Below, in pieces: positions 17,511 to 28,336 of a stretch of DNA of 64,000 nt. This DNA is from Corynebacterium vitaeruminis DSM 20294. Its GTDB lineage: Bacteria; Actinomycetota; Actinomycetes; Mycobacteriales; Mycobacteriaceae. A program made the translations under genes and the position numbers. The DNA lies in the NCBI RefSeq assembly GCF_000550805.1, contig NZ_CP004353.1, positions 1,178,001 to 1,242,000 of the forward strand, given 5' to 3'. The notes below the pieces were generated by a model. It searched no databases. It was not told where the DNA came from and worked only from the letters and a program-made list of their open reading frames with translations. How positions within the stretch are numbered: position 1 is the first letter of the stretch; each line of letters starts with the position of its first letter.

Positions 17511-18614
17511 TCAATTCTTGACGGTTGGTTTGGCAGGAACCAGATTTGTAGACAGTGGTGTCTTGTTTAGTGCACGCGAAATAGATATGCCAAGGGCCTT
17601 AGCCACAGGCGGGGGAAAAGCATTTCCTACCTGACGCCATTGTGCAGTCTTGCCTCCAGCCCACTGCCAGTCGTCAGGGAATCCTTGGATCACCCCGCCC
17701 ATCCGGACGGTGAGTCGTGGAAGGTGCGAAGGGTCATTTACAGGGAAGTCGTGTCCAGGTGCTTCTTCTGCAATTGAAGTCCCTTTCACGCCCAATTTCT
17801 TCCATGCCTCTTTCGCACGGGTCGGACCAACATCTGGGCCACCGTGCTTCTTGGAACCACCAACAAGGGTAGGCGCAACAGTATTTGCGGTGCGGGCCCA
17901 AGTACGAGCTCCAGGCCATCCATTCTCTGCCATCAAATGACCGATTGCCTCGCCGACAGTCTTTTGTGAGGGAAAGGGGGTAGGCCAGGAAAAATAGGGG
18001 CTGTACTCATGCTTTAGCGCAATCAAGACGAAGCGTGGTCGTAGCTGTGGGACTCCAAATTCTGAAGCATAGATGAGCTGCCAAAAGGCATCGAAGCCCA
18101 ATGAATTGAGGCGATCGATGATGCTGGATCGATAGTTGTCAAAACGTCGCTGTGACAAGCCTTTGACGTTTTCAAGTAGGACTGCTCGAGGGTTTACCTG
18201 CTCGATAAGGTCTAGCGCACGGGGAAAGAGGTCGCGCTCATCGTCTGCGCCAAGCTGCTGGCCGGCGATTGAGAAAGGGGGGCAAGGTACTCCACCGGCG
18301 AAGAGGTCAATTTTTCCCTCCCACGGAGAAATGTCGAACTCGTGGACATCCATCTCGAAGATGGGCCAAGGGGCAACGGTGTTTGGATTCTCCCTGTTGA
18401 GTCGGAGTGTTTCTGCTGCCCAGTTGTCGATCTCGACTACCGCATCGTGGATAAAACCTGCTTCTTCGAGACCTAGAGCTTGGCCGCCGGCACCGGCGCA
18501 AATCTCAATAGATCGAAGAGGCTTGGTCACGGTTGTACTTTCACTAAGTTGAGACTTTCCACGGGTGCTTGGTGGAAAAAAATTTGGGATTGGATCTTGG
18601 TAGATCATAGTCAT
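17511..18614 (-). CDS. DNA (cytosine-5) methyltransferase of the NaeI-like system
   Basis: 367 residues with the ordered C5-methyltransferase motifs: I (EICAGAGGQALGLEEAG), IV (GGVPCPPFS, catalytic C111), VI (LLENVKG), VIII (QLRPRF) and X (QVGNAFPPPVA). It should protect the sites cut by the adjacent NaeI-like enzyme, probably GCCGGC. It is first in the two-gene operon, an order that lets modification precede restriction. No separate controller (C) protein gene is present. Its base composition is AT-rich like the rest of the island. Confidence 0.92.
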   Translation of the reverse strand: MTMIYQDPIPNFFPPSTRGKSQLSESTTVTKPLRSIEICAGAGGQALGLEEAGFIHDAVVEIDNWAAETLRLNRENPNTVAPWPIFEMDVHEFDISPWEGKIDLFAGGVPCPPFSIAGQQLGADDERDLFPRALDLIEQVNPRAVLLENVKGLSQRRFDNYRSSIIDRLNSLGFDAFWQLIYASEFGVPQLRPRFVLIALKHEYSPYFSWPTPFPSQKTVGEAIGHLMAENGWPGARTWARTANTVAPTLVGGSKKHGGPDVGPTRAKEAWKKLGVKGTSIAEEAPGHDFPVNDPSHLPRLTVRMGGVIQGFPDDWQWAGGKTAQWRQVGNAFPPPVAKALGISISRALNKTPLSTNLVPAKPTVKN

Positions 18615-18920
18615 TTCTTGCTCAAACTCCTACTTCGAGGAAGAACGCTTCTTGAACTTAAATTAAGTGGTGGACAAGGAGTGTGAAATTCGAACAAATG
18701 TACTAACCGTATGTAAGTCTTACACATCCTCAACGGCTATTCAAGGGGCATATTCCCCAGGAAGGGGGGTGTCTTGAATATGGTTCAATTCCAACTTCAG
18801 CCGTAGACAAGCACCCTGCGTGACGTGACCGCGATCGCACTCGCAGTTGGGCGGTGGGGTTGTCACGTTTGTGGCGGTAAATAGGAAAAAGGGGGTCGTT
18901 TAGCGTAAGTTTGAGGGGCA
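18615..18920. other. Divergent intergenic region with a 43-base palindromic element
   Basis: This holds the promoter side of the methyltransferase and of the DEAD-box gene. TATTCAAG (18738-18745) and CTTGAATA (18773-18780) form 8-base arms around a segment that can also pair through CCCC/GGGG. A near-palindrome GTAAGTCTTAC lies at 18712-18722. The right boundary of the AT-rich island is in this region. An operator, terminator or integration scar are all possible. Confidence 0.4.
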
Positions 18921-21065
<2,145 letters not shown>

Positions 21066-21084
21066 CCCCTAGCACTTATGAGTT

Positions 21085-21118
21085 AATGCCCCTTCCTGCT
21101 TCCGCAGGAAGGGGCATT
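21085..21118. terminator. Terminator between convergent genes
   Basis: A perfect 15-base stem (arms 21085-21099 and 21104-21118) with a TTCC loop lies between the helicase gene and the oppositely oriented sulfurtransferase. T-runs are poor, but the stem is very stable. Confidence 0.8.
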
Positions 21119-21122
21119 GGCG

Positions 21123-21953
21123 TTAGTCGGTCACGATCTCGCAGCCGGGAGTGCCGGCCCATTCGGTCCACGAGCCGTCGAAGATGGCCACGTCCTCGTA
21201 ACCCGCGAGGCGAGCGCCGAGCCCGATGATCGCGGCGGTCACCCCTGAGCCGCAGGAGGTGACAAGCGCCTTCTTCTCGCCCGCGAGATCGGCGAAGATC
21301 TCCTTGAGCTCCTCGGGGCTCTTGTAGAGCCCGCCCTCGAGCACCTCGGTGAACGGCAGGTTCTTTGCCCCCGGCATGTGGCCAGACGGTACGCCTTCGC
21401 GCGGCTCCGGGTCGGTGCCGGCAAAGCGGCCCGCGGAGCGGGCGTCGAGCACGGGCTTCTCGCCGCTTGCCAGGTAGCCCTTGAGCTCGTCGACGGGGAT
21501 GACGTACCAGCTCGGGTCGAAGCGGGCGGTGAAGTCGCCCTCGGCAGCAGGCTCCTCGCGGTGGCCGACGGTGTCGAAGCCCGCGGCCTTCCACGCGCGC
21601 ATGCCGCCGTCGAGCACGTAGGTCTCATCGTGGCCCATGGACTTCAAGAGCCACCAGGCGCGCGGGCTGGCGAACACGCCCTTGGCCTCGTAAACCACGA
21701 TGATCGAGTCGTCGTTGAGGCCGAGCCTGCGGGCGGCGGCCTGGAACTCCTCCGCAGACTGCAGCCCGTGGGGGAAGGGGTTGGCGAGGTCGGAGAAGTC
21801 GCGGTCGATGTCGAAGTAGCGCGCGCCGGGCAGGAACTCGGTGGCCTTGGCGGCGCCGGCCATGGAGGCGTCGAGGACGACGAGGCGGGGGTCGCCGAGC
21901 AGCGGTGCCAGCTGCTCGCTATTGATGACGGGGGTAGCGAAAGCGTTGGTCAT
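21123..21953 (-). CDS. sseA: 3-mercaptopyruvate/thiosulfate sulfurtransferase
   Basis: 276 residues with two rhodanese domains. The N-terminal one is inactive. The C-terminal active loop CGSGVTA (C234) is the mercaptopyruvate-type loop, while thiosulfate enzymes usually have CRxGx(R/T). A HMPGAKNLP rhodanese segment precedes it. The enzyme moves sulfane sulfur from 3-mercaptopyruvate to acceptors such as thiols or cyanide. It stands alone between convergent and co-directional genes. Confidence 0.88.
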   Translation of the reverse strand: MTNAFATPVINSEQLAPLLGDPRLVVLDASMAGAAKATEFLPGARYFDIDRDFSDLANPFPHGLQSAEEFQAAARRLGLNDDSIIVVYEAKGVFASPRAWWLLKSMGHDETYVLDGGMRAWKAAGFDTVGHREEPAAEGDFTARFDPSWYVIPVDELKGYLASGEKPVLDARSAGRFAGTDPEPREGVPSGHMPGAKNLPFTEVLEGGLYKSPEELKEIFADLAGEKKALVTSCGSGVTAAIIGLGARLAGYEDVAIFDGSWTEWAGTPGCEIVTD

Positions 21954-22026
21954 TGGCCCATCGTAACGCGCAGTCGGGCGGCCGCGCGCGGGATTGAGAG
22001 GGAAGCCATGGGCGTCTGCACGCGCG

Positions 22027-23049
22027 CTACAGAACGCCGTGCCAGCGATTCAAACGGTCGAGCAGTACCGCCTGTGACTCGCGGTAGGCCGTGGCCGCGC
22101 CCGCGGCCGTGCCGCCGAACATGATCTCCCAGCCCGTGCCGAAGGACGCGATGTCCTCGGAGAACAGGTGCCCGGCGCCGGGGTAGACGATCGCCTCGAG
22201 GTTGGGCGCGCTGCCAGACAGCCCGGTCGCGGCGAGCTCCGACTGCCACATCGCGTCCTCGGCGCCGGCGAAGAGGAGGCCGTTGCCTTTGAAGTTCCTC
22301 AGGTCGATCCGCGTGGAGGCGTCGGCGCACTCCGCGGCCTGGACGTAGGTCTCGCGGTAGCGGGGCGGGCGGCCAATCATGAGGTCCCAGATCATCGCCC
22401 GCGACGTTGCGCCGTCGACGGTGCGGAAGGAGGCGAAGGGGACGTCCTCGCCGCGGTAGGCAAACGAGGGCTTCTCGTCGCGGGAGGAGAAGTCGAGGCC
22501 GGCGTAGGTGTGGTCGGCGGGAGCGTAGTTGACGAGGTTGTCGAAGGCGTAGCCGTGCGCGGCCAGCTCCGCGGTGAACTCCGCGCCCTTCGAGGAGCCG
22601 ATGAGCGTGATCGGGGTGGGGCGCTCGATGTTCGCGTGGATATACTCGCTGACCTCGTCGAACTGATCGAGCGGCACGCGCGCCAGCGTGGGCACCTGGT
22701 TCGGTTGCCCGAAGAAGAACAGGGACAGCACCTCGTAGCCCTGCTCGCTGAGCGCCTTGGCCTGCTCGTAGTTGGGCGAGCCCTCCGAGCCGCCGAAGAC
22801 CACGAGCGTGCCCGGGTGCTGGCGGCGCTCCGGGATGAAGTGGAAGCCGTTGAGGTACTCGCCCTCGATGGGCACGACGTGGTCGTTGGTCTGGTAGGTG
22901 GACTTGTCCTTCAGCGGCGCGGAGGTGGACATGATCGTGTACTTGTCCGCGTTGTGCCTGCGCACGGCCCACAGCGCGACCCCGCACAGCACCACCACGA
23001 GCACGATGACGCCGAAGATAGAACCGAGGATGGTGAAGGCTTTCCTCAT
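22027..23049 (-). CDS. Membrane-anchored alpha/beta hydrolase, acyl-CoA thioesterase (BAAT C-terminal) type
   Basis: 340 residues from the ATG at 23049 (the frame can extend two codons to a TTG at 23055). An N-terminal membrane segment covers residues ~6-28. The hydrolase core has VVFGGSEGSPN, nucleophile GSSKGAE, the acid region and catalytic His in YPGAGHLFS. This arrangement is that of the bile-acid-CoA:amino-acid N-acyltransferase/acyl-CoA hydrolase C-terminal domain. The real substrate in corynebacteria is unknown; acyl-thioester or ester cleavage outside the membrane is plausible. Confidence 0.72.
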   Translation of the reverse strand: MRKAFTILGSIFGVIVLVVVLCGVALWAVRRHNADKYTIMSTSAPLKDKSTYQTNDHVVPIEGEYLNGFHFIPERRQHPGTLVVFGGSEGSPNYEQAKALSEQGYEVLSLFFFGQPNQVPTLARVPLDQFDEVSEYIHANIERPTPITLIGSSKGAEFTAELAAHGYAFDNLVNYAPADHTYAGLDFSSRDEKPSFAYRGEDVPFASFRTVDGATSRAMIWDLMIGRPPRYRETYVQAAECADASTRIDLRNFKGNGLLFAGAEDAMWQSELAATGLSGSAPNLEAIVYPGAGHLFSEDIASFGTGWEIMFGGTAAGAATAYRESQAVLLDRLNRWHGVL

Positions 23050-23116
23050 GATCAAGCCTGCTTCCGGGAAGGTGAGTCGGTACGTGCCCCAGTCTAGTTC
23101 GGCCCGTTGGGATTTG

Positions 23117-23186
23117 TTTTCGCTTGTCGACGCCTACGGTATCCGGCCGGTGGGAGGGCGGCAGCTATAGACGTCGACAAGCAAAA
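23117..23186. repeat. Inverted pair of the GCTTGTCGAC dispersed repeat
   Basis: A copy at 23121-23140 (CGCTTGTCGACGCCTACGG) faces an inverted, diverged copy ending at 23186 (TAGACGTCGACAAGC). Together they make a roughly 70-base hairpin in the gap between two minus-strand genes. It could terminate transcription or be a miniature mobile element. Other copies are described under the dispersed-repeat finding. Confidence 0.6.
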
Positions 23187-23227
23187 ACCGGCCCACGAGG
23201 GACCGGTTGCAGCGTGCGGGGCAGTGC

Positions 23228-23701
23228 TTAGTGCCACATCATGAGGATCGCGATGACCACCCAGAGCAGGGAGAAGATGCCGCCGAACATGGACAGCTGG
23301 CCCTTGGCCTTGTCCCAGTCGGCGACCTCGTAGGTCTCGGCGGCCTGCTCGTCGGCCTCCAGCAGGCCGAGCGCGCCCATCATCTTCTTCTGGCGCGGGT
23401 AGATGACGAAGTAGAGCAGCACCCACGCGATGACCGCCAGCAGGATCGAGGCGTGGAAGCGGCCCTCGTGCCAGAACTTCGAGTTGGTGAACATGATGGC
23501 GAAGCCGATGAGCGGGACGAGGATCGACAGGTTGCCGTAGGCCTGGGTGATCTTGTACAGCGTGGAGGCCGCACCCTTGGCGTTGTCCTCGCCGTTGTGG
23601 GCGGCGAGCGCGCGCGTGTGGAAGGTGGACACGGCCACGGTCACGGGGCCGAGGAAGAGCATCGCGGTGAGGATGTGCAGGATGATGAGGAAGTGAGCCA
23701 C
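23228..23701 (-). CDS. Four-span membrane protein, DUF2269-like
   Basis: 157 residues from a GTG at 23701 (VAHFLIILHILTAMLFLGPV). The much longer open frame upstream has no coding look. GAGAGG lies 10 bases upstream. Four hydrophobic segments (about residues 5-25, 53-72, 80-98 and 132-153) are separated by polar loops. It resembles the DUF2269 membrane family, which has no assigned function. It lies downstream of prpR on the same strand, 140 bases away. Confidence 0.7.
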   Translation of the reverse strand: MAHFLIILHILTAMLFLGPVTVAVSTFHTRALAAHNGEDNAKGAASTLYKITQAYGNLSILVPLIGFAIMFTNSKFWHEGRFHASILLAVIAWVLLYFVIYPRQKKMMGALGLLEADEQAAETYEVADWDKAKGQLSMFGGIFSLLWVVIAILMMWH

Positions 23702-23841
23702 GAAAAGGAAGCCTCTCTGGAAAATAGGTGTTAGAAGGGCAAAGCCTCCGCCGGCGGGCTGTTTTCTCGTGCCAGCGGTGTTTTTGTCAACAACAGGACA
23801 TCGTAGCCCACGGCCAGCGGCGCGGCCAACGGGGCGCGGGC

Positions 23842-25182
23842 CTAGGAATAGGGGATATCCGAGGACTCGCTCTCCCGCGTGGCAAGCTCCCGGCCGGTGA
23901 AGGGGAAGGCGCGCTGGCGACAATCCTCGCGCGAGCACACGCGACAGCCCGTGCCGATGGGGTCGGCGACGTCGGGGGAGAGGTTGAGCCCGCGGGAATA
24001 GACGAGGTTCTCTGCCTGGTCGATGTCGCAGCCGAGCCCGATCGCGAACTCCTTCGGGGCCTCGCCGAACCCAAACGAGGTGGACGAGATGGTGCGGGCG
24101 ATCCACAGGTACGTGCGCCCGTCGGGCATCTGCGCCACCTGCCGCAGGATCCGCCCCGAAGACTCAAAGCTGCGGTGTAACACCCACAACGGGCACGAGC
24201 CGCCCGAGCGCGAGAAGTGGAAGCTTGCCGACGACTGGCGCTTGGAAATGTTCCCGGCCCGGTCGGTGCGGATAAAGAAGAAGGGCACGCCCTCGTCGCC
24301 AGGGCGCTGGAGGGTGGACAGGCGATGGCAGGTGGACTCGAAGCTGGTGCCGAACCGACTGCTGAGCAGGTCGATGTCGTAGTGAAGTTCCCTGGCGGCC
24401 GCGATGAAGTCGCCGTAGGGCATGACCACCGCGGCGCCGAAGTACTGCGCGAGCGCGACGTGGGCCAGCGCCCGCGACTGCTCGTCGGGCAGCCAGGGTG
24501 AGTCGTGGGTGAGATCGACGAGAACGTCCTCGTAGCGCAGGTGCGCCACCTGTCGCGCAAGCTCGAAACACTGCTGGGCCTCGTTGAGGTTGTTTCGCAG
24601 GTACACCGTGCGTGTCGCGGGGTTGTAGGAGCGCCGGGAGGTGGGCAGTTCCTTGTGGAAACTCACGGTGACCGAGAACTCTTGGTCCAGCAGCGAGCTG
24701 AGCCGGGTCACGCGCAGGCCCGGGATGCCGATCTCCTTTGCCAGCTTCTCGGCGAGCTCATCGAGCTCTTCTACGTGGTTGCGCTTGGAGAATAGGAAGT
24801 TCTTCACGTGCTCGTAGGCGTCGACCTGATCGACGGGGGCCTGCGAATAGGCGAGCTGGCTCATCGTCGCCGCGAGCTTGGGATAGCGGGCAGAGAGGTC
24901 GCGCAGGCTGCGCTCGTCGAAGTCGGTGATGCCCGCCAGCGCGAGCGCGTCCTTGAGTTTTCCGGCGTTGCGCTTGGCCTCCTCGGGGGAGAAGAGGCTG
25001 GGATCCACGTCGAAGGTCCTTGCCAGGTTGAGCAGCATCGAGGCGGACAGAGCGCGGTTGTCGTTTTCTATCTGATTGAGGTAGCTCGTGGAGATCCCCA
25101 ACTTCCGCGCCATGCTGAGTTGGGTCAATCCGTGAAGGTCACGGAGCATGCGGATCGTTGCCCCCGCGAAGACCTTGGACAT
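23842..25182 (-). CDS. prpR: Propionate-catabolism transcriptional regulator PrpR (RamB/ScfR family)
   Basis: 446 residues. An N-terminal XRE helix-turn-helix (residues ~8-62, LTQLSMARKLGISTSYLNQIENDNR) is followed by a helical region, an IrrE/DUF955-type domain, and a C-terminal Cys-containing module (GTGCRVCSREDCRQ) of the kind that holds an iron-sulfur cluster in mycobacterial PrpR. It is transcribed divergently from prpD, as with prpR and prpDBC2 in C. glutamicum. It is expected to activate prpDBC in response to propionate-derived acyl-CoA or methylcitrate and to regulate itself. Confidence 0.88.
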   Translation of the reverse strand: MSKVFAGATIRMLRDLHGLTQLSMARKLGISTSYLNQIENDNRALSASMLLNLARTFDVDPSLFSPEEAKRNAGKLKDALALAGITDFDERSLRDLSARYPKLAATMSQLAYSQAPVDQVDAYEHVKNFLFSKRNHVEELDELAEKLAKEIGIPGLRVTRLSSLLDQEFSVTVSFHKELPTSRRSYNPATRTVYLRNNLNEAQQCFELARQVAHLRYEDVLVDLTHDSPWLPDEQSRALAHVALAQYFGAAVVMPYGDFIAAARELHYDIDLLSSRFGTSFESTCHRLSTLQRPGDEGVPFFFIRTDRAGNISKRQSSASFHFSRSGGSCPLWVLHRSFESSGRILRQVAQMPDGRTYLWIARTISSTSFGFGEAPKEFAIGLGCDIDQAENLVYSRGLNLSPDVADPIGTGCRVCSREDCRQRAFPFTGRELATRESESSDIPYS

Positions 25183-25229
25183 AGGTGATTCCTTTGCTGA
25201 AAAACGCCCTGAACAGCGATGTTAAATAA

Positions 25230-25272
25230 TTTTGCAAAAGTGGGACTTCTTGTTGAAATTATTTTACAAAAT
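25230..25272. promoter_or_regulatory. Paired PrpR-type operators
   Basis: TTTTGCAAAA (25230-25239) and ATTTTACAAAAT (25261-25272) are related palindromes about three helical turns apart, in the AT-rich gap between divergent prpR and prpD. They resemble the TTTGCAAA-type sites of PrpR/RamB regulators. Confidence 0.55.
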
Positions 25273-25424
25273 CCACTGGGTGACTCAGGGCACAGGTGGG
25301 TTCTAGCGTGATGAGTGCAGCAACGCCACGGCTTGAGCTCACGAGCCGAGGGAAACAAACCTACGACGCTTCGGCGTCCACGGCGTCCACGACGTTTCGA
25401 CTTCTACGACTAGGAGACTATTCG

Positions 25425-26921
25425 ATGATTACCCATCACGTGTGCACACACAAGTCCGCCGAGGACTTCCCGCGCGAGGAGCACCTCGCCTACGCCATCG
25501 CCCAGGTTGCGGCGGATCCCGTCGAGGTTCCCGCGGACACCGAGGAGATGATCAAGAACCGCATCATCGATAACGCCTCCGTCTCGGCGGCCTCCGTCCT
25601 TCGCCGCCCGGTCACCGTCGCCCGCCGCCAGGCCGAGGCACACCCGGGCCGCGCCACCGTCTTCGGCCTGCTGGGCACCTACTCCGCCGAATGGGCGGCC
25701 TGGGCAAACGGCGTCGCCGTCCGCGAACTCGACTTCCACGACACCTTCCTGGCCGCCGAGTACTCCCACCCGGGCGACAACATCCCACCGATCCTCGCCG
25801 CCTGCCAACACCGCGGGCTGGGCGGTCGCGAGCTCATCCGCGGCATCGCCACCGGCTACGAGATCCAGGTCGACCTCGTCCGCGGCATCTGCCTGCACGA
25901 GCACAAGATCGACCACGTCGCCCACCTCGGTCCATCGGTGGCCGCCGGCATCGGCACGGCGTTCGGACTCGGCACCGACGTCATCTACGAGGCTGTCGGC
26001 CAGGCGTTGCACACCACCACCGCCACCCGCCAGTCCCGCAAGGGCTCCATCTCCTCGTGGAAGGCCTACGCGCCAGCCTTCGCAGGCAAGATGGGCATCG
26101 AGGCGATCGACCGCGCCATGCGCGGCGAGGGTGCCCCGAACCCGATCTGGGAGGGTGAGGACGGATTCATCGCCTGGATGCTGTCCGGTCCCGACCACGT
26201 CTACGACGTGCCGCTGCCCGCGCCGGGCGAGGAGAAGCGCGCGATCCTGGACACCTTCACCAAGGAGCACTCCGCCGAATACCAGTCGCAGGCCCCGATC
26301 GACCTGGCCCGCAAGATGCGCAGCCAGATCGCGGACACCCGCGACATCGACTCCATCGTCCTGCACACCAGCCACCACACCCACTACGTGATCGGCACCG
26401 GCTCCCAGGACCCGCAGAAGTTCGACCCGGACGCAACCCGCGAGACCCTCGACCACTCGATCATGTACATCTTCGCCGTGGCCCTCGAGGACGGCACGTG
26501 GCACCACGAGCGCTCCTACGCCCCGGAGCGCGCGCACCGACCGGAGACCATCGAGCTGTGGAAGAAGATCTCCACCGTTGAAGACCCGGAGTGGACCCGC
26601 CGCTATCATTCCCAGGACCCGGCCGAGAAGGCCTTCGGCGCCCGCGCCGTGATCACCTTCAAGGATGGCAGCGTCCTCGAGGACGAGCTCGCCGTGGCCG
26701 ACGCCCACCCGCTCGGCGCGCGCCCGTTCGCCCGCCCGCAGTACGTGGAGAAGTTCCGCACGCTGGCCGAGGGCGTGGTCTCCGAGGCCGAGCAGAACCG
26801 CTTCCTCGAGGCGGTGGAGAACCTCTCTGAACTGAGCGCAGGCGACCTCGGACAGCTCAACATCGAGCTGGACACCGCGGTTTTGGCCAAGGCTCCCGCC
26901 ACCCCGGAGGGACTGTTCTAA
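25425..26921 (+). CDS. prpD: 2-methylcitrate dehydratase
   Basis: 498 residues from the ATG at 25425, with TAGGAGA 7-8 bases upstream. The longer frame from 25296 is regulatory DNA. MmgE/PrpD family features include [32 protein letters not shown] and the HxGxHxxP-type [15 protein letters not shown] region. It dehydrates 2-methylcitrate to 2-methyl-cis-aconitate in propionate breakdown. It overlaps prpB by one base (TAATG). Confidence 0.94.
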   Translation: MITHHVCTHKSAEDFPREEHLAYAIAQVAADPVEVPADTEEMIKNRIIDNASVSAASVLRRPVTVARRQAEAHPGRATVFGLLGTYSAEWAAWANGVAVRELDFHDTFLAAEYSHPGDNIPPILAACQHRGLGGRELIRGIATGYEIQVDLVRGICLHEHKIDHVAHLGPSVAAGIGTAFGLGTDVIYEAVGQALHTTTATRQSRKGSISSWKAYAPAFAGKMGIEAIDRAMRGEGAPNPIWEGEDGFIAWMLSGPDHVYDVPLPAPGEEKRAILDTFTKEHSAEYQSQAPIDLARKMRSQIADTRDIDSIVLHTSHHTHYVIGTGSQDPQKFDPDATRETLDHSIMYIFAVALEDGTWHHERSYAPERAHRPETIELWKKISTVEDPEWTRRYHSQDPAEKAFGARAVITFKDGSVLEDELAVADAHPLGARPFARPQYVEKFRTLAEGVVSEAEQNRFLEAVENLSELSAGDLGQLNIELDTAVLAKAPATPEGLF

Positions 26922-27850
26922 TGTCGCTCTACGCATCGTCTATCACCGCCAACGAGCGACGCAAGGCCTTCCGCGCGGGACTCAACTCCGGCACGATCCA
27001 GCGCCTGCCCGGTGCCTTCTCTCCGCTGGTGTCCCGCGCGATCGAAGAGAAGGGCTTCGAGGGAGTCTACGTCTCCGGCGCCGTGGTCGCCGCCGACCTG
27101 GGCCTGCCCGACATCGGGCTGACCACCCTCACTGAGGTCGCCGGCCGCGCCCGCCAGATCGTTGGCACCACCAGCCTGCCGGTGCTTGTCGACGCCGACA
27201 CCGGCTTCGGCGAGCCCATGTCCGCGGCGCGCACGGTCTCCGAGCTCGAGGACGCCGGGATCGCCGGCTGCCACTTCGAGGACCAAGTCAACCCCAAGCG
27301 CTGTGGACACCTTGACGGCAAGCAGGTGGTCAGCACTGAGGAAATGGTCCGCCGGCTCAACGCCGCCGTGAGCGAGCGCCGCGACCCCGACTTCCTCATC
27401 TGCGCGCGTACCGACGCCGCCGGTATCGAAGGAATAGACTCTGCGATCGAGCGCGCCAAGGCCTACGCCGACGCAGGAGCCGACCTCATCTTCACCGAGG
27501 CGCTGCACAGTCCTGCCGAGTTCGAGAAGTTCCGCGCCGCCGTGGACGTCCCTCTGCTCGCCAACATGACCGAGTTCGGCAAGACGGAGCTGCTCAGCGC
27601 GCAGACCCTCCAGGATCTGGGCTACAACGCGGTGATCTACCCGGTGACCACGCTGCGCATCGCAATGGGACAGGTGGAAAGCGCGCTCGACGACATCGCC
27701 GCGACCGGCACCCAGGCGGGGTGGCTGGATCGGATGCAGCACCGTTCACGGCTGTACGAGCTCCTGCGTTACCAGGAATACAACGACTTTGACCAGGGAG
27801 TATTCACCTATTCACGCGAGCAGTACAACTCCCAGGGATTCGCACACTAA
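26921..27850 (+). CDS. prpB: 2-methylisocitrate lyase
   Basis: 309 residues of the isocitrate-lyase/PEP-mutase superfamily with VLVDADTGFGE, the catalytic loop KRCGH (PrpB form) and the ICARTDA metal-binding strand. It splits 2-methylisocitrate into pyruvate and succinate. Translation is coupled to prpD through the TAATG overlap. A 486-base structured gap, unusual for this operon, separates it from prpC. Confidence 0.95.
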   Translation: MSLYASSITANERRKAFRAGLNSGTIQRLPGAFSPLVSRAIEEKGFEGVYVSGAVVAADLGLPDIGLTTLTEVAGRARQIVGTTSLPVLVDADTGFGEPMSAARTVSELEDAGIAGCHFEDQVNPKRCGHLDGKQVVSTEEMVRRLNAAVSERRDPDFLICARTDAAGIEGIDSAIERAKAYADAGADLIFTEALHSPAEFEKFRAAVDVPLLANMTEFGKTELLSAQTLQDLGYNAVIYPVTTLRIAMGQVESALDDIAATGTQAGWLDRMQHRSRLYELLRYQEYNDFDQGVFTYSREQYNSQGFAH

Positions 27851-27879
27851 CCCTGCTCGCGTGTTCACGTTCGAAGGGA

Positions 27880-28308
27880 GGTGACGCCTAAAGAGTCGCC
27901 CCAAGAATCTATCCAAAACGCAATGTCCGCTGCGCCTTGGTTCCCTTTCAGCAAGGCGCAGTGAGATAGAAAGCCAGCCCTAGTGTGCGGCAGTCATCAC
28001 CCCACCAAAAGCGGCTCGCTTTCTATCCTCTCCTAATACGCACCCTCTGCCACAGCGTTGAGCCGCTGGTCGGCGGAACACGGTGCAGGCTCTCTTAGCG
28101 ATAGAGCACTCAACTCCGAATGGCCACGGGCCGCGAACCCGAGGGCATTCGCCTCCACCCAGCCGGGCCCCTGCGTTAGTTACACATCCTCTTCACCGCA
28201 GGGAGACAGTTCCATCACCAGGGCATTTTCCTAGTTCATGCCCTGACCTGAAGGCCCGGCTGGGTGGGCACACACTCCCCACACTTTTCAAGGCCTTGGC
28301 ACAAGGCC
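27880..28308 (+). ncRNA. Candidate structured RNA in the prpB-prpC gap
   Basis: The 486-base gap holds several consistent hairpins: 27880-27885/27895-27900 (6 bp), 27930-27939/27952-27961 (10 bp perfect), 27965-27974/28018-28027 (10 bp perfect), and a 15-bp perfect closing stem 28155-28169/28253-28267. The closing stem encloses two perfect hairpins (28169-28175/28197-28203 and 28219-28226/28238-28245), and a final hairpin GGCCTTG-GCA-CAAGGCC lies at 28292-28308 just before the prpC ribosome site. Another multi-branch (GTTGAG...CTCAAC) can be drawn at about 28055-28113. No known riboswitch consensus was recognised. It could be a 5' regulatory leader of prpC, a separate RNA, or an inserted palindromic element. 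Confidence 0.45.
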
Positions 28309-28336
28309 TTCCCTAGGCATACGAAGGAAGCCCACC

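Noticed and set aside
27881..27964. A 27-codon frame beside GGAGGTGA at the start of the prpB-prpC gap, possible leader peptide
   Set aside because: The GTG lies inside the ribosome-site sequence with no spacing, and no other start is placed correctly.
28083..28316. A 77-codon frame in the prpB-prpC gap
   Set aside because: It runs through the perfect inverted repeats, has no ribosome site and has a Pro/His-rich text. The structure explains the sequence better.
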